Shown: one piece after another, positions 1-10,068 of the stretch
Position numbering within the stretch: position 1 is the first letter of the stretch
Layout: each line of letters begins with the position of its first letter
Source of the DNA: Aplidium turbinatum
Lineage: Eukaryota > Chordata > Ascidiacea > Aplousobranchia > Polyclinidae
Length of the DNA: 64,000 nt
Assembly (NCBI GenBank): GCA_918807975.1
Contig: OU964929.1
Location: 18,865,197-18,929,196, forward strand
Direction: 5' to 3'
Position numbers and translations under genes: made by a program
The notes under the pieces: model-generated
What the model was told of the DNA's origin: nothing
The model's database searches: none
What the model saw: the letters and a program-made list of their open reading frames with translations, nothing else

Positions 1-177
1 TCCTCCATCTTTGAACCCTTCTGCTGGGAGTTCCTACCAAATGCCAACCTATTGGTGCACACCCCTGGAAACGTAATTTAATACTGAATCCGTTGCATGT
101 AACATTTAAGTGATACGTGTTGCGGATTATACTTTTATTAGAGATTTGTTGAAAAAACAGGCAGAGGTCCTCCGGTC
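1..177 (-). repeat. Terminal copy of a 205-bp repeat unit at the edge of transposon copy A
   Basis: This stretch matches the units at 5994-6140, 6190-6360 and the array at 41.2-43.7 kb (landmarks: CCATCTTTGAA, TTCTGCTGGGAGTTCC, GCACACCCCTGGAAA). It runs directly into the 3' end of the MULE-like transposon, exactly as the 6190-6360 copy runs into copy B, so it is part of a repeating head-to-tail arrangement. Confidence 0.8.
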
Positions 178-186
178 CTTTGGGAT

Positions 187-2333
187 CGGAATGGCCCGTT
201 TCGGGGAGTCCGATTCGGCGAGTCCGATTCGACTAGTCCGATTCGGCGAGTTCCCTATTCGGCGAGAGCCTTTTTCGGCGAGTGCCCTATTCGGCAAGTT
301 TTTGAAATTTTTAAAAGGAAATTATCGGTACCGTAGCCTAATTACAATTGCCGTTTTTACATCGTTTTAACGTCGCTAAACGTTGAAATCGTGCAGAAAG
401 GAATAAAAATAAAATGTTTGAACTATTAAATTAAAATTCGTCGTGTCAGTTCAGTTATTTTTATTTTTGACCATCATATCAAAAAACAATACACGTCAAC
501 ATAGCAAAGGTAGAAGCGACAAAACGCGAACGTTAAAACGTGCTTGAATTCGTCATGTCAGTTCAGTTGTTTTTATTTCTGATCATGATATCAAAAACAA
601 TTCACGTTAACATAGCAAAGGTGTAGAAAAAGGTAGAAGCGACAAAACGCGAACGTTAAAACGTGCTTGTGACCGAAGTAAGTTATTGAGTTGAAAGAAA
701 AGAAATTTGGCAAAAAAAAAAACGGTCGCAACACCTTCAGAAAAATTTAAGATATGAAAGAAAAATAAAACAAAGAAAATGTTACACAAAAAAATCATGT
801 TTATGTCTATAAGTTAGTAGGTTTGAATAGTTAAAATGATTAGTTTGGATCAACAAATGTGTGACCTACAGCTTAGATTGAAAGGAAATTATCATGTACC
901 GTAGCCTAGTTATCCCGACCAGCAAATATTTGTTCCAAGAACCCACTTAGCCTAACAGTTGATTTTTACATTGTAGTAACAGAATGAAAAGGCTAACCAA
1001 ATGTGTGGCCTATCGTTTTAACGTCGCTAAACGTTGAAATCGTGTAGAAAAGAGAACTTTGCTGACTAGGATACGTTGAATCTGAGAAACATTCACAGAA
1101 GCCCTACGATACGTTGCATTTTTAAAATAATGTATTCAGACGTTGAATCAATGTACAAATGAAATGTTATGCTAAATGGGTTCTTGGAACAAATCGTAGT
1201 GCTTCTGTGAATGTTTCTCAGCTTCAACGTATCCTAGTCAGCAAAGTTCTCTTTTCTACACAATTTCAACGTTTAGCGACGTTAAAACGATGTAAAAACG
1301 GCAATTTTTGCTGGTCGGGATAACTAGGCTACGGTACCCGATAATTTCCTTTCAATCCAAGCTGTAGGCCACACATTTGGTAGCCTTTTCATTCTGTTAC
1401 TACAATGTAAAAATGAACTGTTAGGCTAACTGGGTTCTTGGAACAAATAGAAAGGCTTCTGTGAATGTTTCTTAGTTTCAAAGTATCCTAGTCAGCAAAA
1501 GCTCCCCTTTCTACACGATTTCAACGTTTAGCGACGTTAACACGATAGGCCACACATTTGGTTAGCCTTTTCATTCTGTTACTACAATGTAAAAATCAAC
1601 TGTGTTCTTGGAACAAATTTTTGCTGGTCGGGATAACTAGGCTACGGTACATGATAATTTCCTTTCAATCCAAGCTGTAGGCCACACATTTGTCGATCCA
1701 AACTAATCATTTTAACTATTCAAAAGTACTAACTTATAGACATAAACATAATTTTGTTTTTTTGTAACATTTTCTTTGTTTTATTTTCCCTTCATATCTT
1801 AAATTTTTCTGAAGTTGTTGCGACCGTGCCAAATTTCTTTCAACTCAATAACTTACTTCGGTAACAAGCACGTTTTAACGTTCGCCTTTTGTCGCTTCTA
1901 CCTTTTTCTACACCTTTGCTATGTTGACGTGTATTGTTTTTGATATCATGATCAGAAATAAAAACAACTGAACTGACATGACGAATTCAAGCACGTTTTG
2001 ACGTTCGCGTTTTGTCGCTTCTACCTTTGCTATGTTGACGTTTATTGTTTTTCATATGATGGTCAGAAATAAAAACAACTGAACTGACATGACGAATTTT
2101 AATTTAATAGTTCAAACATTTTATTTTTATTCCTTTCTGCACGATTTCAACGTTTAGCGACGTTAAAACGATGTAAAAAGCGGCAATTATAATTACGCTA
2201 CGGTACCCGATATTTCCTTTCAAAATTTTCGAAAACTCGCCGAATAGGGCACTCGCCGAAAAGGGCTCTCGCCGAATAGGGAACTCGCCGAATCGGACTA
2301 GTCGAATCGGACTCGCCGAATAGTAGCAGACCC
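187..2333. mobile_element. Palindromic foldback DNA element, copy 1 (2.1 kb, 9-bp TSD)
   Basis: The element is a near-complete inverted repeat centred near 1135. The left arm opens with repeated blocks of the type ATTCGGCGAGTCC, and the right arm ends with their reverse complement. Inner blocks (for example TTATCCCGACCAGCAAA and ACGTTTAGCGACGTT) also recur in both arms. It is flanked by a perfect 9-bp direct repeat CTTTGGGAT (178-186 and 2334-2342), and the uninterrupted target is seen in copy B near 6378. A 9-bp duplication is typical of Mutator-superfamily elements. No credible protein is encoded, so it is a non-autonomous element. The outermost ~17 bp of the two ends differ. Confidence 0.9.
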
Positions 2334-2377
2334 CTTTGGGATAGGCCTCTCTTACTTGTTCAAACAGTCCTACACTA

Positions 2378-3290
2378 CTACTCGGAATCTTGTACTGCTT
2401 TTACCATGTCACTGTATGAAATGGATCGAACTAATTTGTCATCAAATTTCCAAATCGCATTGTATTTTTCGATGCAATAGCAGATATAATGGCCATTTTC
2501 CGTTTCCTCACCTAAATGTGCAATGACACTTACGAGTTTATAGTTATACCCGTGTGTATCTTCAAGAGTTAAACTTTTGTCTGCTTTGACTTGTCTTTTG
2601 GATTTGCGCAGACCAGTATTTCTAGCTAAACACAAAACTACAGCTTTGGGTAACCTTATAAATTTTGTATTTGTGGTATGAATCACCATGTTACAATTAT
2701 AACAAAGTAAGAGTTCTTTTTTTATTGAGAAGCATTTGAACATAAAGTGATAAAAAATTATTCTCCTGAATAGAATCGTACATTGGTAACATCAGTAAGA
2801 CTTCTTTGCTTCTTTTTTGATCAAGCCTACTTTTTGTGCCACAAGAATTGCACTGATGAAATTTGACGTATTTCGATATCGATGTCACGTCACTGTGCTT
2901 CAATAGCAATGGTAATGATGACTCAGCAAAAAACTCTGCTGGATCATATTGACGTCCCAACGGAAATTTATTTTTAATATCATTCAAGCATTTTTAATTT
3001 GTTTTTCCTTTACTGTCGCATTACCAACAAGATTACGTAATAACAGAACATATCTTTGTCCAGTGTTTCGATATGTTTGTCGTTTTCATAATGCAACATT
3101 GGCACATCACATGCTGCTATTACACATTTAACTGCTTGCAATACAGCATTAACCAGCAAGAGTTTCCTATGTTTATCAAGCCCAGTGGAAAATTGACATT
3201 AGTTTTGACTGCATTTATTAAATCAGAATGAACCTTTATAGCATTTGAAACAATATAATAAATCATGCAATGTCGATAGGATGTGAAAAA
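2378..3290 (-). pseudogene. Ubiquitin-specific protease (USP, C19) region, copy A
   Basis: Motifs appear in the order and spacing of a USP catalytic core. They are a Cys box (GLINIGNSCW, ~3150-3180), a QQD-like box (RQYDPAEFF, ~2930), a first zinc knuckle CNSCG (~2850), and a second knuckle CYNCN (~2690). A strand YKLVSVIAHLG, the His box NGHYICYC and WKFDDKLV follow (~2440-2530). The protein ends at VQDSE-stop (2378). A 1-nt loss just after the Cys box and a further shift before the QQD box break the frame. USPs cleave ubiquitin from substrates; association with a DNA transposon is unusual. Copy B preserves a better Cys box. Confidence 0.8.
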
Positions 3291-3368
3291 ATTAAGATCC
3301 ATTTTTGAATGTTGAGATTTCAGATCCCTGTCGCTGCAAAGAATATCAGCAGTTATACAAACTGCCAC

Positions 3369-3850
3369 CCCCGCAATTATTACTGTCCGGTTGCATCACG
3401 ATATGTTTAGAACTTACATTGTAATATCCTGTGTAAAGCCGATTATAACCAAGAAATCTACTCGGAATCTGCACCATCATGTAAAAACATTGAAAACTCT
3501 GTACTCATTTCTTCATTCAAAGCATCATAACTTCTTCCTGTTTTACGTCTCGTTTCCTAGAATCAGGGTGGGACGGGGCCCGGCAAGGCACATCACCAGT
3601 CTCCATTCATCATGATCTAGGGGGCTAGTGTTGGAAATGCAATAACAACAAATGAGTTTATTTTGGGTGGAAAAATGTAACAAACAAAAGTGACCATTGC
3701 ATAAGAAAGGTGGAAGAACCACCTGTCGCAATTTTTCCTCAGTTTCTGTCATCGCTGTTTTGAAAAATTTCACAGTCTTTGTTGGTGATTTTTGCAAAAT
3801 CTTCCCTGTAGAGTCGCAATCTAAAACCCCTATGTAGTTGCGATGTCTTG
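3369..3850 (-). pseudogene. Ulp1-type (C48) cysteine peptidase region, copy A
   Basis: The frame at 3797-3543 contains PPFLCNGHFCLLHFS, which fits the Pro ... His-Phe/Trp-x-Leu element around the catalytic histidine of Ulp1/SENP peptidases. About 50 codons later, near 3370-3405, another frame reads VMQPDSNNCG, the Q-x(4)-D/N-C-G box with oxyanion Gln and catalytic Cys. One extra G in the run CCCCC near 3370 shifts copy A out of frame just after the Cys; copy B lacks it and reads through. The usual Asp after the histidine (YYDS) is not obvious; the local sequence is CYCIS. C48 enzymes remove SUMO or related modifiers; activity of this dead copy is not expected. Confidence 0.7.
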
Positions 3851-4440
3851 GTTCACTGGCTTTTGGTAATGCTTAGCATTAGTAAGTAATTAAGTTTGTT
3901 CATAATTTTAATGCAAGGATTGTTAGATGCTTTGAGTAAATCTAGCCAAGATACTTCATGGTTTTTATCGATTGCAGTGGCGGTATCCGACAAACAGTTA
4001 TGATTTATTGCCAAACCGTTCCATACCCAAGTTGAAAATTCATCCATACATTCAAAATTGTTGCCTGTTGCTGTCCAAAAGTCACGTATCTGTGCATAAT
4101 TGCATTTTGGGTGGACAAAAGCAGTCGCATTGCATATAGAAAGAAACTGTCGTTGTGGGTGCGGACTCGCTAACAACATTGACATATCGAATATGTTTTT
4201 TAGATTCATTTGTAGTATAAAATCCATCTGAACGGCGTTTTTTGGCTTTCTAAATTTTGAAACTACCAAGTTAGTGCGCTGTTTGAAATGTTCACTTGAA
4301 GTTTGGTCAGAATACTTTTTGGTCGAAATGTAACTATTTTCGTAACCCTGGTGAATATAATGAGCAGAAAATATTTTTTCACTCATTTTCATTTGGTTTC
4401 TGTACCGTACTCTTTTACAAAATGATCAATACTTACAACA
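3850..4440 (-). pseudogene. Unknown linker region of the copy A transposon protein
   Basis: An open frame of ~180 residues (4392-3853) carries no motif I recognise. It is rich in Phe, Asn and Lys and contains the strings FLSICNATAFVHPKCNYAQI and NNFECMDEFSTW. It lies between the transposase and the peptidase regions and is conserved in copy B (8500-7990), there with extra frame breaks. It is likely part of the same large protein as its neighbours. Confidence 0.5.
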
Positions 4441-4539
4441 CGTTTTCCTTTTAAATAAATTTATTTCAAATCCCAAAAATTCTGCTAGATGATACCTTGT
4501 GTTAAGTTATCCCGAGAAATATTTTAAGTTTAGATGAGA

Positions 4540-5335
4540 TGACTTGCTTAAACCAAAAGGAATACTGGGAGTAAGCCTGGAATATTGGGAGTAATGCTGA
4601 AACGCTTTCTTTAGAAAATCGAAATCTATCAAAGAATTCCGAGTCATCATATGTGCATTAGCAATGCCGTAGTTATAGAAACCCCTGGTTTTAACTACTA
4701 GTTTTTAGCTTTCCTTTTTGGTAGCCAAACGTTAACAACAGGTAGGTGGCATAGGAACCAGTAGCGTTGACAGGATGACAATGTTTGTAAAGCATAAGCC
4801 TGGATCACATACAGCTTGCACATTGATGGAGAAGTATCTCTTCCGGTTTCTGAACTGCTCCCTTTCATCTCCTCCTGGTGACATGATTGGTTTCATCAAT
4901 TGAGTTCCATCAATGAACCTTACAACATTGGGAATCCAGATATTGAATAGAACTTTCTTTTGGTTATGTTAAAGGCATCTCCAGTGGGAAATTAAATAAA
5001 CAAATTGTTGACTGGTCAACACCAACCAAGTCAACGTCTGTTCTCAAGTGGCCAGTCGCATAAACACGTATAGTAGTCAAAAGTTGCAGTATTGGAGGAA
5101 GAAAAGAATTTCGATTAGGTGTATATTTGAGATCAACATTTGGCCGTTCATGTAACAAATGCCTGGACAAATTTCCAAGAATTAGCTGGGAAGTGGTACA
5201 AATTCTACTCAGAATAATTAGAATAAGTTTTAAACAAAAGTTCTTATCCATGTAAACATTTTCGTGCTTTAACTTTGAATGAGAAGGATCATTGAGGTGA
5301 TCGAAAAAGTCACCAGAATGTAGAAACGCCATAAG
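4540..5335 (-). pseudogene. PIF/Harbinger (HARBI1-like) transposase fragments inserted in copy A
   Basis: Reading minus, 5110-4965 gives a helix-turn-helix-like block (LLTTIRVYATGHLRTDVDLV, then DQSTICLF) typical of HARBI1 proteins. The stretch 4960-4740 gives FIDGTQLMKP followed by RNRKRYFSINVQAVCD, the first catalytic Asp region of Harbinger nucleases. Farther downstream, 4665-4560 gives DDSEFFDRFRFSKESV, which resembles the amino-terminal part of the same family. That block is out of order, so two fragments or a rearrangement are present. Copy B keeps only the outer parts of this insertion, so it predates the duplication. Harbinger proteins are DDE nucleases that pair with a Myb-like partner; no partner gene is seen here. 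Confidence 0.75.
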
Positions 5336-5339
5336 TCAG

Positions 5340-6021
5340 TTGTGGTTGCGTAAGTAAAATGGGGAATTTAATTCTTGTTTTTGGTCGTCACGCATACTGG
5401 TATGAAAATAGTTGTTGAATTCGTCTTTTTCGTTTTCTTCTATTTTGTTAGTTACGTTTGACAAAAGTTCTGAAAATTAAAAGCCTTGATGCAGTCTGTT
5501 AAAATGATAGTCAACTTTGGAAGATGTTCTCTCGCAGTTGGTTACCCAAATAATACTTTCCATTGTTTCATCTAGTTCAGACAGGGTAGTACATGCAAAT
5601 AACAAAGAAATCCAATGCATAACTGTTAATATGTGTTTCTTAGGTTTGTAATCTTTTTTAACCATAATTTTAGCTGCACGCATGGCGTGACTCAAACAAT
5701 TATGAACGAAAGTTTTTTCCAAGTTGTATTTCGTTGCCTCTCCTGAAACTACACGCCAGCATCTGTTGTAACAACCTAACCTTGTTTCATTACACATCGC
5801 ACTCAGCACAGCATTCCACATAGCCAACGATCCGTCAATCGTCATTAACGCTGATTTTTTTACCTTTCTACAAATTTTCACAGTTTCCATCAGAAGTTTA
5901 CCTAAAAAATTCCGTATGCTTTCAGAATCGTAATTAGTTTCAATGCTTGTTGCCACTGGGAGCGCTGGGTTATTTTCTTGATTATCGTAAATATATCCTC
6001 CATCTTTGAACCCTTCTGCTG
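5340..6021 (-). pseudogene. MULE-like transposase fragment (copy A)
   Basis: An open frame reads from inside the 205-bp repeat (beginning with ELPAEGFKDGGYIYDNQENN) into a ~160-residue segment. That segment has a catalytic-looking DGSLAMWNAV and, ~40 residues later, HNCLSHAMRA. The spacing and the C-x-x-H-x-x-R pattern resemble the second half of Mutator-type DDE domains, where D and then C/H residues are conserved. The segment continues as a K/E-rich tail after a stop at about 5477; in copy B the same position is a lysine codon, so the stop is a copy-A lesion. No initiator ATG is apparent; the frame is open upstream until a TAG inside the repeat. It is probably part of a longer spliced or decayed ORF. 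Confidence 0.6.
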
Positions 6022-6365
6022 GGAGTTCCTACCAATTGCCCACCTATTAATGCACACCCCTGGAAAGGTAATTCAATACTGAATCCGATGCATGTAAAAT
6101 TTAAGTGGCACGTGTTGAAGATTATAGTTTTATTTGAGATTTATTGGAGAGCTGTCAATTATGCAAAAATTGCATTATTTTCTTGATTATCCTCAATATA
6201 TCCTCCATCATTGAGCCGTTCTGCTGGGAGTTCCTACCAAATGCCCATTTATTGGTGCACACCCCTGGAAACGTAATTTAATACTGAATCCGATGCATGT
6301 AACATTTAAGTGGTACGTGTTGCGGATTATACTTTTATTTGAGATTTGTTGAAAAAACAGGCAGA
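5994..6365 (-). repeat. Two tandem 205-bp-family units joining transposon copies A and B
   Basis: Units at 5994-6140 and 6190-6365 each contain CCATC(A/T)TTGA, TTCTGCTGGGAGTTCC and a GGATTATA(C/G)TTTTATT block. The second runs straight into the 3' end of copy B (GCAGAGGTCCTCAGGTCC). Together with 1-177 they show that copies A and B are tandem repeats of one ~4-kb unit, not two independent insertions. Confidence 0.8.
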
Positions 6366-6421
6366 GGTCCTCAGGTCCTTTGGGATAGGCCTCTCTTACT
6401 TGTTCAAACAGTCCTACACTA

Positions 6422-7290
6422 CTACTCGGAATCTTGTACTGCTTTTACTATGTCACTGTATGAAATGGATCGAACTAATCTGTCATCAAATTTCCAAATC
6501 GCATTGTATTTTTTAATGCAATAGCAGATATAATGGCCATTCTCCTTTTCCTCGCCTAAATGTGCAATTACACTTACGAGTTTATACAGTGTTATACCCG
6601 TGTGTATCTTCAAGAGTTAAACTTTTGTCTGCTTTGACTTGTCTTTTGGATTTGCGCAGACCAGTATTTCTAGCTAAACACAAAACTAGAGCTTAGGGTA
6701 ACCTTACAAATTTTGTATTTGTGGTATGAATCACCATGTTACAATTATAACAAAGTAAGAGTTCTTTTTTTATTGAGAAACATTTGAACATAAAGCGATA
6801 AAAAATTATTCTCCTGAATAGAATCGTACATTGGTGAAATCAGTAAGACTTCTTCGCTTCTTTTTTGATCAAGCCTACTTTTTGTGCCACAAGAATTGCA
6901 CTGATGAAATTTGACATATTTCGATATCGATGTCATGTCACAGTGCTTCAATAGCAATGGTAATGATGACTCGGCAAAAAACTCTGCTGGATCATGTTGA
7001 CGTCTCAACGGAAATTTATTTTCAATATCATTCAAGCATTTTTAATTTGTTTTTTTTTACTGTCGCATTACCAACAAGATTACGTAATAACAGAACATAT
7101 TTTTGTCCAGTGTTTCGATATGTTTGTCGTTTTCATAATGCAGCATTGGCACATCACATGCTGCTATTACACATTTAACTGCTTGCAATACAGCATTAAA
7201 CCAGCAAGAGTTTCCTAGGTTCATCAAGCCCAGTGGAAAATTGGCATTAGTTTTGAATGCATTTATTAAATCAGAATGAACCTTTATAGC
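6422..7290 (-). pseudogene. USP (C19) region, copy B, with a canonical Cys box
   Basis: Reading minus from ~7235, the frame gives GLMNLGNSCWFNAVLQAV, an almost textbook USP Cys box. The QQD-like RQHDPAEFF (~6980), CNSCG (~6900), the strand YKLVSVIAHLG, NGHYICYC (~6540) and WKFDDRLV follow, and the frame ends at 6422. The second zinc knuckle (CYNCN) is also present. Frame breaks lie between the Cys box and the QQD box and in the segment between the second knuckle and the His box. All catalytic landmarks are present as sequence, so the ancestor probably encoded a complete USP core. Confidence 0.8.
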
Positions 7291-7369
7291 ATTTGAAACA
7301 ATATAATAAATCAGGCAATGTCGATAGGATGTTAAAAATTAAGATCCATTTTTGAATGTTGAGATTTCA

Positions 7370-7985
7370 GATCCCTGTCGCTGCAAAGAATATCAGCAGT
7401 TATACAAACTGCCACCCCGCAATTATTACTGTCCGGTTGCATCACGGTATGTTTAGAACTTACATTGTAATATCCTGTGTATATCCGATTATAACCAAGA
7501 AATCTACTTAGAAATCTGCACCATCATGTAAAAACATTAACAAATCTGTACTCATTTCTTCATTCAAAGAATCATAACTTCTTCCTGTTTTACATCTCGT
7601 TTTCTAGAATCAGGGTAGGACGGGGTCCGGCAAGGCACATCACCAGTCTCCATTAATCATGATCTAGGGGGCTAGTGTTGGAAATGCAATAACAACGAAT
7701 GTGTTTATTTTGGGTGGAAAATTGTAACAAACAAAAGTGACCATTGCATAAGAAAGGAAGGAGAACCACCGGTCGCAATTTTTCCTCAGTTTCTGTCATC
7801 GCTGTTTCGAAAACTTTTACAGACTTAATTGGTGATTTTTGCAAAATCTTCTTTGTGGAGTCGCAATCTGAAACCCCTATGTAGTTGCGATGTCTTGGTT
7901 CACTGGCTTTTAGTAAAAATTAGGCGTCTACGAGATGTTTGCTCAACCAACTAACTACAGAAGAATTTTGGTAATGCTTAGTAAG
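7370..7985 (-). pseudogene. Ulp1-type (C48) peptidase region, copy B
   Basis: Minus-strand frames give SWLSKHLVDA (the WL-x-D start of Ulp1 domains, ~7950), then PFLCNGHFCLLQFS (catalytic His region, ~7760). Uninterrupted TVMQPDSNNCGVAVCITADI follows (Gln and catalytic Cys, ~7385-7445) and leads directly towards the USP Cys box. This is the clearest evidence that the C48 and C19 folds lie in one reading unit. Stops and shifts remain between the His and Cys regions. The start is undefined because the domain is internal to a larger protein. Confidence 0.75.
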
Positions 7986-9236
7986 TAATTAAATTCGTTC
8001 ATAATTTTATTGCAAGGATTGTTAGATGCTGTGAGTAAATCTAGCCAAGATACTTCATGGTTTTTATCGATTACAACTGCGGTATCCGACAAACAGTTAC
8101 GATTTATTGCCAAACCGTTCCATACTCATTACTCAAGTTGAAAATTCATCCATACATTCAAAATCTTTTGGCTGTTGCTGTCCAAAAGTCATGTATCTGT
8201 GCATAATTGCATTTTGGGTGGACAAAAGCAGTCGCATTGCATATAGAAAGAAACTGTCGTTGTGGGTGCGGACTCACTGACAACATTGACATATCAAATA
8301 TGTTTTTTAGATTCATTTGTAGTATAAAATCCATCTGAACGGCGTTTTTTTTGGCTTTCTAAATTTTGAAACTACCAAGTTAGTGCGCTGTTTGAAATCA
8401 CTTGAAATTTGGTCAGCATACTTTTTGGCTGAAATGTAACTTTTTCCTTAACCCTGGTGAATATAATAAGCAGAAAATATTTTTTCACTCATTCTTATTT
8501 GGTTTTCGTACACTTCTACAAAATGATCAATACTTACAACATGTTTTCCTTATAAATAAATTTGTTTCAAATCTTGCTTAAACCAAAAGGAATACTGCGA
8601 GTAAGCCTGATCATTTGGCCGTTCATGTGACGAATGCCTGGACAAATTTCCAAGAATTAGCTGGGAAGTGGTACAAATTCTAGTCAGAATAATTTGAATA
8701 AGTTTTAAACAAAAGTTCTTATCCAGGTAAACATTTTCGTGCTTTAACTTTGAATGAGAAACGCCATAAGTCGGTTGTGGTAGCGTAAGTAAAATGGGGA
8801 ATTTATGTCTTGTTTTTGATCGTCACGCATACTGGTATGAAAATAGTTCGTCTTTTTCGTTTTCTTCTATTTCGTTGGTTACGTTTGACAAAAGTTCTGA
8901 AAATTTAAAGTCTTGATTCAGTCTGTTAAAATGATAGTCAACTTAGGAAAACGTTCTCTCGCAGTTGGTTACCCAAATAATACTTTCCATTGTTTCATCT
9001 AGTTCAGACAGGGTTGTACATGCAAATAACAAAGACATCCAATGCATAACTGTTAATATGTGTTTCTTAGGTTTGTAATCTTTTTTAACCATAATTTTGG
9101 CTGCACGCATGGCGTGACTCAAACAATTATGAACGAAAGTTTTTTCCAAGTTGTATTTTGTTGCCTCTCCTGAAACTACACGCCAGCATCTGTTGTAATA
9201 ACCTAACCTTAATTCATTACACATCGCACTCAGCAC
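7985..9236 (-). pseudogene. Linker, Harbinger remnant and MULE-like transposase, copy B
   Basis: The stretch 8943-9236 encodes the C-x-x-H part of the transposase, nearly identical to copy A. Downstream, the K/E-rich tail is open through the position where copy A has a stop. The stretch 8590-8770 holds only the edges of the Harbinger-type block, about 540 bp being absent relative to copy A. The stretch 8500-7990 corresponds to the unknown linker and has several frame breaks. Confidence 0.65.
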
Positions 9237-10068
9237 TAGGGTGGTCCAAAAAAAAACTAAATTTTAATTTTTAAACTTTTTCTTGTTTAGACCTCTGCAT
9301 TGTGGTCCAAAATGACACCTTGCCAAGTTTTGTTGAGATAGGTCAACATTTGACGCCCTAGCAGTGGGCCGGTACCACCCGCCGGGTCAAAATCGACCAA
9401 TCTGGCTAAGTCTCAGCAACCGGTAGGCCTAGAATGCTCAAACTTGGCTTTAAAGAAGAAGAATGCATGGTTTCCACTTTCTTATCTAACTTCCAGAGGG
9501 TTTTGGGGTCTCAAACATTTAGTTTATGAAAAAATGCCAAAAAACACATTTTTGACCAAATGTGGCCCCCATAAACGTGTAATGTTCAACTTTTAGTGTA
9601 ATATACAACCCTAATAACACAAAATTTTAAATACAAGCAACTTTTGTTTAATCACAGACAAGTTTTATTGGTTTTGCACTTTGGTTTACCTCTTAACTCT
9701 CAAGCACTGACCACTCTAATTACCCATTAATATAATTAACGACAGTTTTTTTTTGTCGTTTTTCATATTGGTTTACCACCTAATATTTCTTAAAAATGAT
9801 TTTGTGGTTATGTCCAGCTTTTTAGTGGATAATGACTTCTTGGCCATATTTTGAACTTCAGAACAGTAATCATCAGTCACTTTAATTGCTTTGTCCAACT
9901 TTTTCTCACTTCTTGGAGCAGAAACCCTTTCCTCAACATCAGTGACCAACTGACCATGCCCAAAACTTTCTCCACAACATCATTTGTAGCAGGCATGTTC
10001 TGTAGTAGAGCTTTGAATGATGAAAACTCCTCCATATGGTGCCAAGATCTGGGACTTTCATGAGTCAA
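9237..10068 (-). mobile_element. End fragment of the TAGGGTGGTCC family element
   Basis: It begins with TAGGGTGGTCC, the same terminus as the complete element at 37759-40332. The minus frame at 10068-9877 contains ATNDVVEKVLGMV, resembling VTNDYAECGVALVEDF in the carboxy-terminal part of that element. It cuts transposon copy B at 9236. The other end was not found; the sequence passes into CACTA-type coding at about 10069. Confidence 0.5.

Larger units (their letters stand above)
2334..6021 (-). mobile_element. Mutator-like transposon copy A with Ulp1-like and USP-like peptidase regions
   Basis: On the minus strand the order is transposase, Harbinger-type insertion, unknown linker, Ulp1-like (C48) region, USP-like (C19) region. 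The same order and >90% similar sequence recur in copy B (6366-9236), with a direct junction made of two 205-bp repeat units. The coding frames carry several indels and stops, so the copy is dead. The superfamily call rests on a D-G-x-x-A ... C-x-x-H-x-x-R pattern in the transposase and is an inference. True termini and a TSD for this element were not found. Confidence 0.7.
6366..9236 (-). mobile_element. Mutator-like transposon copy B with Ulp1-like and USP-like regions (truncated)
   Basis: This is a second copy of the transposon in the same orientation as copy A, lacking the foldback insertion and most of the Harbinger-type block. It stops at 9236, where a TAGGGTGGTCC terminus begins inside the transposase, so its 5' part is missing from the window. 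It shares with copy A the indel before the USP QQD box, showing that some decay preceded the duplication. Confidence 0.75.

Noticed and set aside
110-370. Small open frames in the foldback arms (also 30034-30219 and 33631-33900)
   Set aside because: They translate the inverted ATTCGGCGAG-type repeats and recur in every copy as non-coding element ends.
9232-9250. CACTA terminus reading CACTAGGGTGG
   Set aside because: The CACTA-like start is created by the flank CAC next to TAGGGTGGTCC. The same TAGGG end occurs with an 8-bp TSD at 37759 without a preceding CAC, so it belongs to that family and not to the adjacent CACTA transposase.
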